A DNA stretch of 64,000 nucleotides from Tupaia tana (lineage: Eukaryota > Chordata > Mammalia > Scandentia > Tupaiidae), in the NCBI GenBank assembly GCA_026018925.1, contig JAKSZU010000018.1, positions 6,170,920 to 6,234,919 of the forward strand. Reading direction: 5' to 3'. The position numbers were made by a program, and so were the translations under genes. This document shows, piece by piece, positions 55,880 to 64,000 of the stretch (positions are counted from its first letter, which is position 1; each line of letters begins with the position of its first letter). The notes beneath the pieces are model-generated. The model saw nothing but the letters and a program-made list of their open reading frames with translations. It had not been told where the DNA came from and searched no databases.

Positions 55880-56015
55880 AATCACTCATTGACTTGTCTG
55901 AGGACACACCAGCCTCTGAGCTCTTTGAAGACAGTGGATGTCTTATTCACAATCATCTCTTTTTATAGGCATACAGTAGGCATTCATTAAATTCTTGTTG
56001 GGTGCCTGAACACGT
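55880..56015 (+). repeat. L2 3' end
   Basis: GAGCTCTTTGAAGACAGTGG, GGCATACAGTAGGCATTCAT and TTGTTGGGTGCCTGAA are L2 terminal blocks. Confidence 0.75.
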
Positions 56016-56499
56016 TAATAAATTAATTATCCAGTACTCTCATTTAACTATTTCCTATGTCAAGGCTTGCATTGGCCCAGGTCAACTAAGCCATCAAGTT
56101 CCTTGGCTGAAATTGATATATATTCATCCAGTGGATACTTAGGTTTTCTCATATTAATCAGCAGCTATATGCATCTCTGATAGCATAAAATAGAAATCAC
56201 TCCAACTTTATCAATGATTTTTGTTTAGTTGACACAATCATTGAGAGTCCAGAGTCCTTGGTGTGTGATAAAGTGTTGAGAGCTCTTGCCCTAAACAGCC
56301 TGTCACAGTCTATAAACTCCAGTTATGTGCTATATCTTATGTAACCACCTTCCTCAGTCCAACTAAAACAAGACAGTGCACTCGCCTTGGCCCTACTGTG
56401 GCAGAGGAAAGCACCATCTGTAACTCCAATTATACAATAAACTGGCCAGACACTTGTATAAAATTCAGAGAATATATAAAGAATATATACAAATAGACT

Positions 56500-56890
56500 G
56501 TCTAGTCTATTTTGTGTTGCTATAACAGAATACCGCAGATGGAATAATTTATAAAGAACAAACATTTCCTTTTTGCTGTTCTGGAGGCCTGGAAGTCCAA
56601 AATCAAGGGATCCACATTTGCCAAGGATCTTCCTGTTGTGTCATCCATGACAGAAGGCAGAAGTTGAAGGGGCAAGAGTTCATGGTGGGCATAGGTGAGA
56701 GGGTGGCAACTCATCCTTTTTTCAAGAATTCAACTAACCTGCTCCCATAATAACCGCGTTAAACCATTTACCTGGGCAGAGTCGTCTTGACCAAAACGTC
56801 CCTCACAGGTCCCACCTCTCAACACTGTTCAATTGGGCATTAAGTTTCCAGCACATGAACTTAGAAAACACATTCAAATCACACAGTATG
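56500..56890 (-). repeat. MaLR-type LTR, reverse orientation
   Basis: TAGTCTATTTTGTGTTGCTA, AATAATTTATAAAGAACAAA, GTTCATGGTGGGCATAGGTG, CAGGTCCCACCTCTCAACAC and GTTTCCAGCACATGAACTT are MST/MLT1 blocks read from the LTR end. Confidence 0.85.
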
Positions 56891-57164
56891 TCAGGTGCCA
56901 TGTCAAGCCTTGGCATTCCTAGAGAGGAGGATGTGGGGATGACTTTCCTTCCTTACCCAGCTCATCTGGCCCCACCTCTCCACAGAGTACGACACCTGCT
57001 TGTCTCCAGCCTCTGCAAGAATTGCCCCACCAATAGACGGGAAACCATCTGGTAGGTATTTTCTCTCTCTCCTTCCACATTCCCAAGGTCCCGTGGTCCA
57101 CGTTGTGTCTTTGGTCTCTACGCTCTCCTCTGCAATGCTTCGTTCCTTGTCCTACTCTTTCTTC

Positions 57165-57347
57165 TTTTTTTAAAGAATTATTTATTTATTTTTATTTATT
57201 ATTGTTATTGTTATTTTTTTTTTAATTTGCCACAGGACATATGCACTCACCAGAGAGAGAAGGTGAGAAAGCAAACCACCAGGTCTGGGACTCAACCGCA
57301 GTCGGCTGGAGTGCAGCACCTTAACCGCCATACCACTGCTGGTCCCT
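57165..57347 (-). repeat. Short-type SINE
   Basis: TTATTTATTATTGTTATTG tail, TTGCCACAGGACATATGCAC, CCACCAGGTCTGGGACTCAA, CTTAACCGCCATACCACTGC. No long body. Confidence 0.85.
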
Positions 57348-57947
57348 GTCTTACTCTCTTAGGCAAGGCACACTCTCAGCTTCAACTCATCCCACAGGTC
57401 TTGGGGGGTGTGTACAGTGGCGCGTTGTCTCTGGGCACTGGGAGTGGAAGGAGTAAGAGGGCAGCGCCATGGTCTTGCCTCAAGTTGGAGTGTCTAAGAA
57501 ATTCCCAAACTTTGCAGACTGTTAAGATAAACATGTTGACACTCCGGGGTGTTACTCTGGGAGGCCATGGGGAAAGCAGGGTAGGGTGGGAAGAATTAAA
57601 TGAGAGAATGAGGCCAGAAGACTTTGTGAGGCAAAAGTAAACTAATCTACAAGTGAAGGAAAAGAAGAAGGGTGTCAAAAGGATATGGTCAGTGCCAGAT
57701 ATTGCTGTGGATTAAGAACCCATCTTTGTACATTTGGTTCAGATAAATTAGACCACCCCTATGTGCACGTCCCAAGGCCAAGTCCATATACATTTGGAAA
57801 TCATCAGCCTAGAGTTTGAAGTTGAAACTAAGAGAACTGAAGAGTTCTTTTAAAGAAAGTATGCAAACATAGAAGAAAAAAGGTTGAAGGTTGATTCTTG
57901 GGTTGTATCTAGTTAGGAGCAGGCAAAGGAACCAATGAAAGAAAGTG
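57348..57947. other. No gene or clear repeat recognised
   Basis: Mixed DNA without an identifiable domain or family. Confidence 0.45.
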
Positions 57948-58210
57948 GAGGGCCAGCCAGTGGCAAGGTGGTTAAGGTGACTGCTCTCACATGGATGCCA
58001 TACTTCGAGTCCCAGACTGAGCTGTTTGAAAAACATGCTGAGCACATGTGCATGCATGCCCAAAAATCCCAAAACGATAACGGAGAAGGGATTGTGGCAT
58101 GGCCATCCCCCTGAGGGGTGCTTTCTCATTTTCCCTCCTTCTCTGTCTCTTTCCATTGAGTGCACATGCCTTATAGCAAGAATTTTATAAAAAGAAAAAG
58201 AAAAGAAAAT
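57948..58210 (+). repeat. tRNA-headed SINE, diverged
   Basis: GAGGGCCAGCCAGTGGCAAG, GTGGTTAAGGTGACTG, ACTTCGAGTCCCAGACTGAG, AACGGAGAAGGGATTGTGGC, TGCCTTATAGCAAGAATTTT. Confidence 0.88.
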
Positions 58211-59119
58211 GGAGAGGAAAAGAGGAAGCAAAGGAGGAAGACGTGGAGATGGCAAAGCAGAACATACGAAAGGGAGTGTTAGTTAAAGGAGAAAGAATTG
58301 TACACCAAGGCCCTGAGCAGTACTACCAGTGACAGAGACGTTCAAACCATACATGCCAAGCAGAGAGGAAAGGTTCTTTGCAAAAAAGGAAAGTCTAGAC
58401 AAATGGTCCGTTTTAATTTGTCTTACATAACTGAATCCCTAATGAAACATCTGTGCCTGAATTGCATTTAGAATCGTATAATGAACCCATAGCAGTCAAA
58501 GGCCCGCTTTTAGTTTTGTAGATGCATCTGACTAGCATCCACATCGCTTTCCAAGAAACACAACCTGAACGTTCCTTTCAGATCCTACAGGAGGAAAAAA
58601 ATGAAAGGCACCTTGTCTCTATACTGTGCACCACCTACCAATATTGGATTCCATAAATGTGGCCTCAGAGAGAGCCAACACATATGGGTGTGCTGTGAGT
58701 TAGGTAAACACCCACTAAATATTGGTGCATGCATAATTAGAATGACTAAAATAATCCTGGCATAAAATTACCCTAGCAGTCAGAGAAGCAAAATGAAGTA
58801 ATTTGATCATGAAAATTAATACAAGTTGACTCTTAATTTTCAATGCAGCTAATGGAAAACCACTTAGTATTCAAACCTCACTTTCTCTGCTTCTCTTTCT
58901 CCTTGTCCTGAGAGGGAGGCAGGGTCCCAGGGGCAAGGCCACCACACTGCAATAGTAGGACCAGAAAAGTGGCATATTTTTCTAAGGCAGTGGCTCCTAC
59001 ACTTTCCCTGCATGGATTTTGCCACCCGTAACCTACTTTCCTGGCATGTCCAAGGTGATAGGCCATCCTGTCCTCTCCCACTCGACAACACTGACTGCAA
59101 CGAGACTGATGTTACTGAA
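58211..59119. other. Apparently unique, repeat-poor flank
   Basis: No repeat family recognised between 58.4 and 58.86 kb, the quietest stretch in an otherwise repeat-dense area. No coding sign. Confidence 0.45.
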
Positions 59120-59250
59120 TGTGTCAGATGGTTTTCATGACAGCTTTATTATGCTAGATATAATTCACATATCATACAATGCAAAGTGCACAAGTCAATA
59201 GTTTTAGTATTCACAGAGGTCTGCAACCATCAGTAATTTTGTTATATTTT
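59120..59250. repeat. Old L1 3'UTR-like fragment, part 1
   Basis: CTTTATTATGCTAGATATAA, TTCACATATCATACAATGCA and GTGCACAAGTCAATAGTTTT match a mammalian L1 segment. It continues after the SINE. Confidence 0.65.
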
Positions 59251-59251
59251 T

Positions 59252-59493
59252 TAGGTTTTTGCCATAGGGCTCGTGTGCTTGCCAGAGAGAGAAAGAGTGA
59301 AGGAAAGTGAGAAATCACTTTCCAGGGGACATGGCCACTCTGCAATCTCTTCTCATCTATCCACCTCCCAGGATTTGGGGCACACACACACCCATGCCTG
59401 TTGTGATTTTCAAGCTGCCAGGTCCTGGGCTCGAACTGCAGTCGGCCATGTGGGACTACAGTACCTTAACCACCACACCATCTGCTGGCCCCA
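59252..59493 (-). repeat. tRNA-headed SINE splitting an L1 fragment
   Basis: TTTTTGCCATAGGGCTCGTG, AGAAATCACTTTCCAGGGGA, GGGCTCGAACTGCAGTCGGC, AACCACCACACCATCTGCTG. ACCATCAGTAATTTT and ACCATCATTACTTTTT flank it. Confidence 0.88.
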
Positions 59494-59555
59494 CCATCAT
59501 TACTTTTTATCACCCCCAAAAGAAAGCCCAAATTCCCTTTTAGACTATGGTGCTG
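59494..59555. repeat. Old L1 3'UTR-like fragment, part 2
   Basis: ATCACCCCCAAAAGAAAGCC is the next L1 block after the interruption. Confidence 0.6.
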
Positions 59556-59914
59556 AAATTGCACACATCGGTTCCACTCACACCGTGTTGACAAAAACTT
59601 AGCCACATGGGCACATCTGTCTACCAGGGAGGTCAGCAAATACGGCTTTTATTCCAGATGGTCATGTCCTGGTAAGACATGGTTACTATGGAAGAAGGGA
59701 AAGACGTTTTAGGCAAAAACCAGCCATCTTCCCCAAACCACAAACTGGTTTCATTGATTGATGTCGTATGTTTTTTGGTGTATACCAAAATCTCTTCTTT
59801 TTGGGAAACCAAATCTGACATATTTTACAGTAACCTTTCTCTGTCCATAGCCAAAAGATGGAGAGACAGAGCTCTGATGATATTTGTGGCTCCAAAGCTA
59901 GACCCATAATTTCT
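59556..59914. other. No gene recognised; possible hAT trace
   Basis: CTACCAGGGAGGTCAGCAAA (59622) is faintly like a MER20 end. Otherwise unassigned. Confidence 0.35.
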
Positions 59915-60147
59915 TCTTTGAGAGAGATTTTTGTGATAGGGCAGAGAGACAGAGAGATAGCAAGTGATAAATCACTCCCAGGGGGGATGGCCGTGCCACA
60001 GTCCCTTCTCCATTCTCCTCTCAGGATTTTGGGCACACACACACACGCACCTGGCATGAGTTTTAGCACAACAGATCTAGGACTCAAACAGTGGTTGACT
60101 TCATGGGAGTCCAGCAATGTAACCATTACACCATCTGCTGGTCCCAC
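59915..60147 (-). repeat. Long-type SINE, shortened
   Basis: GAGAGATTTTTGTGATAGGG, GATAAATCACTCCCAGGGGG, TAACCATTACACCATCTGCT. The CCTATAG-side motif is deleted. Confidence 0.88.
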
Positions 60148-60149
60148 CA

Positions 60150-60405
60150 TATTTTTTTTTATTTGCCAGAGATTAAGTGTACTCACCAGAGAAAGACAAG
60201 AGGCAGAGAAGAAGAGGGAGAAGCACCCCCTAGTGGGGCATGGTCACAGTGCAACCCCTCCTCCATTTCCGCATCCTGTCAAGATTCTGGGCATGCACAC
60301 ACAGACACCCAGTTTGTTTTCAAGCTGCTGGGCTGGGATCCAGATCACACAGCTGGCCATGTGGGATCCAGCTCCCTGAAGTACCAGGCCACGGGGCCAA
60401 CCCTA
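60150..60405 (-). repeat. tRNA-headed SINE, type B, in tandem
   Basis: Directly follows the previous copy, same strand: TTTATTTGCCAGAGATTAAG, CCCCCTAGTGGGGCATGGTC, CTGAAGTACCAGGCCACGGG. Confidence 0.8.
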
Positions 60406-60564
60406 GGTGCACATTTTGAGCTTCCAGTTATAGGAGATTCTCATTCCTACTTTTGTTGATTTAACCACATTGAACAGATTTCTATGATTTGCAACCCAGA
60501 AAGAGCTGATTAACATATTGTTATCTGTGATCCTCAATTCCTAAAAACATTAAAACTTTTTTAC

Positions 60565-60816
60565 AAAATCTTTGGTTTTTGTTTTGCTATAGTGAACATG
60601 CGCTTGCCAGAGAAAGACAAAGAGAGAGAGGGAAAGTCAGAAAGCATCCCTTGGGGGGAATGGTCATGCCACAACCCTTCTCTTCCATTTTCCTCTTAGG
60701 ATTTTGGAAACACACGCCCAGCGTGATTCTCAAGCTGCAGAGTCTGGGACTCGAACCTCATAGCTGGCTATGTGGGATCCAGCACCTGAACTTCCACGCC
60801 ATCTTCTGGCCCCAAC
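60565..60816 (-). repeat. tRNA-headed SINE
   Basis: TTTGGTTTTTGTTTTGCTAT, CATCCCTTGGGGGGAATGGT, GGGACTCGAACCTCATAGCT, CACGCCATCTTCTGGCCCC. Confidence 0.85.
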
Positions 60817-62509
60817 ATATAGTTTTAAATGACGTTGTTTAAATACTTAATCAATACTGAGAGGGGCATGAATAATAATAATAAAATATTTCTAAAGTTT
60901 TAAACGTGTTTTATTTTGTTTTTAATTGACATAATAAGTATACATATTTATGTGGTAAAAAGTTTTTTTTAAAAGAAGAAACCTCAATGACCTAAATAGG
61001 ATGCTTGATAATTCTTAATAATTGCTATAAATGCTTATATGAGAATAGTAAGATGCTTAGTTGCTGAATAAATGAAACATCAACATTCATTATGTTATTC
61101 AGAGAGTTCTTTAATATGTAATGGGGGAAACATTTAATCCGATGCACTATAATTTATAAATGCTTGTTCCCTTTTCTAAAACAAATCAGTTCTTAAAACC
61201 GTTAACCACTATCCAAATGTAGTTCAATATTTTTCTATTTATTTCCTCCTTTTCATTTTTTTTTTCACTAATGGAAGAAAGAGCATTTATCCAGCAGACA
61301 GAGGAGCAGTGCAGGACGCGTGGGCTGTGAAGGGTTGGAGCCGGAAGCCCTGACCTTTCCTCCCAGCTCTCCAGGGAAGTAATTCAGACAAAGTGCTGTG
61401 AACTTGGCGCTCACAGAGAGGAACGGAAGTTTGGGGTCGATCGCAGAAGATGTCATCCTCAAGACACGTTGGACAAAAGGGTCGACAAAAGGGGAAAGAG
61501 GGCTGAGTCAGGGCGGGAGAAATGGAGCTCCAGTTTTCTAGTCCAGGTCCACAGGGGAGGGGGGAATGGGAGGTTTGGAGCCAAAGGAGCAAGGCAGGGA
61601 GGCATTCGGTTCCAAGTGGTCAGGGACACAGGAATAAAACCAGCGAGATCACGGGATTATCCCCGTCCAAGAGCTGAAGAAAGAACTGAAGCTTTAGCTT
61701 TCCCCCTTCGCCAGCTTCACCCTTGGGCGTCTTCATCTGGAAATCTATGAAGCTGGTATAATCTGAAAACCTGAAGACCTTCCCCAAGCTGAAGCCTCTG
61801 TCTGCGGGTTTCAAATGGACAGCACTGTGTCTCAGCTGGCCTCGACTGCTCTTACCTTACCGGCCAGGTTGCTCCCACCAGGGCATTTCACGGCGGCTCA
61901 CTGAGGTCTCCCGAGCACCGATTCTGCTTCGCTTCTCCTGGTTTGTGATTCCTGGACCTCCGAGACGGCCGCCCGTGCACACCTCAGCCCTGGAGGGCCC
62001 TCTCAGTGTCTGTCCCTCACTCTGCCCACACCAAGTTTCAGCACAACAAGGGGATGAAATGCGAGCAAACACAAAGCCCCAAATGTTGGCTCTTGGGTTT
62101 TAACCTGGATCCAGAAGGGCTCATAACCCTCCCTTGGTGCAAAGTCTTAGACACACGCATTGCTCATTCACCAATGCTGAACCGGCACTCATGAGGAAGT
62201 TCAAACCTCGCACACGTCACAGGCCACGAGGAGAGCTGGTTTTGTCTCCTGTGCCCAAGGCACATTTGGATCTAGCACCAAGGAGGGCAGGATTTAACAG
62301 ACCAGCCCACGAAGAAGCACTTTGAACAAGAGAGTTTGATGGGAGTACGACTGCAGTGTAGTCTACTCCAATTTAAAGGGTCATCGGCAGTTGTTCTTGG
62401 ACCCCCTTGCCATAGTTGATGACAGTAGAGGTGATTTCTGACTCGCTGAGCAAAACCATGGCACCTGCAAGCCTGGGACAACCAGAGCTGTGGCATTTCC
62501 TCCCTTGCT
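60817..62509. other. AT-rich then GC-rich flank, no gene recognised
   Basis: AT-rich to about 61.25 kb, with an L1-like TTAATTGACATAATAAGTAT at 60922. GC-richer at 61.3-62.3 kb with CCTCCGAGACGGCCGCCCGT at 61958. No conserved exon recognised. Confidence 0.45.
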
Positions 62510-62690
62510 CATTTGTTCAGCCATACTTTATTTTGGGTTATCTCTGTGCCAGGCACATACTAGGCAGCGGAGGTACACCAGTCAATAAAGGAGGTCTGTG
62601 CCTTCGTGGAGCTTCCATTCTAGTGAAATACAAGGTGACTGCAGGTGAACTAAGTGCTGTGAAAGGATTGGAGAATCTCCAGTAGTTGCA
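62510..62690 (+). repeat. L2-type LINE 3' fragment
   Basis: CATTTGTTCAGCCATACTTT, CTCTGTGCCAGGCACATACT, CACCAGTCAATAAAGGAGGT and GGAGCTTCCATTCTAGTGAA. Confidence 0.75.
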
Positions 62691-63939
62691 AGAGGCTTTA
62701 AATAGGGGTATTGGGGAGAGCCAAGCTTCTGCTTTCCCTTCTGCAGTGACTTTGGAGATCCCATGTTTATCACAGCATAATGAAGAAAAGAAGCCTGGGT
62801 CCTTGAGCGACTGTGTGGAGCAGAGCACTCTCTGCTTCCGGGCAGACAGAATCAGAACTGTGTGATTATTGCACGAAACCATGGAGATGTCAGGGAATAC
62901 AATTACAGAAGCTAGTATTGCTTATCACAAATGCATACAGTTGTTTCACTCCTACTGAGCTTCTAAAAGTTGCCCCTTCCTCACTTCAGTCAGCAAGAGC
63001 TGCTCTCTACCACTTGAAACCCAAAGAACATAAACATCCATTGCTGGGAGAATTCAGTGAGCTAATACGTGTGACAGTGCTTTGTGACTTATAAAGTGGT
63101 GTACACCGGAGAGGAGTTATGATGCCAAGCTTACTTTTCTGAAGTACATCTATTGTCTAGGTCCATTTATTGCAGGGGGAGACACAAAAATAAGCATTGA
63201 CATATTTAAAGTTGCACTGAGTTCAATTTTTTATTCTGGTCATTTCTATCTTAGATTTCTTGTTCGGACCTTTACAAAATCAACTCACTAAATTGCAGTG
63301 GAAGTTAGGAAAGAATGATAAAGTTTGTAATTTTCCTTTAAAATAAAAGCATTTATATTTTAAAAGAGTCCTTGGTGGCACAAGAAAATTAACATTTAAA
63401 TTCACGGCTTACCATGTTTATCAGCACACAGTAAATCTGAGTATCCCCAAAACACCCTGAAAACCCCCAAAGAAGTCTGTGTTTGTACTGCATCCTCAAG
63501 AGGTGGTTTCTTCCTTGGCTGATAGTCTCAAGAACCCCGTGAGCGACCTCCCACTTCTCATCTAATATTCATACACCTGAAGCAGACATGCCATAGCTGT
63601 CCCTTCAGACCCCTTGGTACTAAACAACCATGTTTCAGTCTCCTGAAACTTATGGTTGGATGGCAGCTGAGGACAGGGCAGGCAGACAAGCCAGGGGGTC
63701 CTGTCAGAGGCCAGTGCTGGAGACTTGCTGTCTTCACTTGGCCTTCATTACTTTTTATATTCCAGGGCTTAAGTTTGTCCTTGTGACTTGGTGTTCTTAG
63801 TGAAAAACGGATCAGTAAAAGGCATAATTCACATGAGCCTCTCTGAGTCTGAGGCATTATCAGCTCTGTCTGCAACAGCAGTGTATGAAGTCAAAACCTC
63901 CATCTTCCAGCCAAGATGAAATCCCCCCAGCCAGGGGTC
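62691..63939. other. Apparently unique flank, no gene recognised
   Basis: Frames up to 114 codons on both strands carry no domain. No repeat family recognised. Confidence 0.45.
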
Positions 63940-63943
63940 CATG

Positions 63944-64000
63944 TCAGAGTGTGTGCATGTGTGTGTGTGTGCATGTATTGCATGTGTGTGTGCATGTATT
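63944..64000. repeat. (TG)n-rich microsatellite at the window edge
   Basis: TGTGTGTGTG and GCATGTATT units, cut by the end of the window. Confidence 0.9.

Noticed and set aside
50000-64000. Presence of SDR42E1, the gene I expect next to HSD17B2 in human
   Set aside because: Its long coding exon would give an open frame of over 300 codons, and none is present. It may lie beyond the window.
1-64000. CRISPR arrays, bacterial operons or phage sequence
   Set aside because: The spaced repeats are dispersed eukaryotic SINEs and microsatellites. No prokaryotic gene structure is present.

Overview
The window is nuclear DNA from a placental mammal. It has an interrupted vertebrate gene, ancient mammal-wide repeats (MIR, L2, old L1, MLT/MST and MLT2 LTRs, Tigger and hAT relics), microsatellites and a processed pseudogene. 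It also carries dozens of copies of a tRNA-headed SINE. That SINE is not Alu, B1/B2, rabbit C, carnivore CAN, equine ERE, bat Ves or AfroSINE as I know them. Its head plus CT-rich design, including short head-plus-CT copies, recalls the CYN SINEs described from colugos (Dermoptera). This is from memory, so the order is a tentative suggestion.

The only real protein-coding sequence I can support is exon 1 of HSD17B2 (17-beta-hydroxysteroid dehydrogenase type 2) on the minus strand, CDS 27017 down to 26756. It ends at a clean GTAAGC donor inside the Rossmann glycine motif. Positions 1 to 26755 would then be the 5' part of intron 1, since no exon 2 was found. Everything above about 27070 is upstream flank. 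I did not recognise another gene there.

Intron part (1-26.7 kb): a processed HSPE1 (HSP10) pseudogene at about 1.14-1.6 kb with one base deleted; a local duplication of about 200 bp (about 2.9 and 4.1 kb); many SINEs of several ages; MIR, L2, Tigger and hAT relics; a 21-base G run about 600 bp inside the intron.

Upstream part (27-64 kb): a complete but decayed class I (gammaretrovirus-like) provirus at 27939-37444. It has two LTRs, a 4-bp target duplication inside a MIR, a polypurine tract and an integrase remnant. Four SINEs entered its interior, one entered its 3' LTR, and an unidentified retroposed sequence of about 1 kb with an 18-bp target duplication also sits inside. Next come a GC-rich stretch without a recognised gene (37.7-40.4 kb), a large old L1 on the minus strand broken by an MLT2 LTR, a hAT relic and nested SINEs (44-47.8 kb), a MaLR LTR at 53.1 kb, another at 56.5 kb, a SINE cluster at 59-61 kb and a TG microsatellite at the right edge. 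Most open reading frames here are SINE, LTR or GC artefacts and are not listed as genes.
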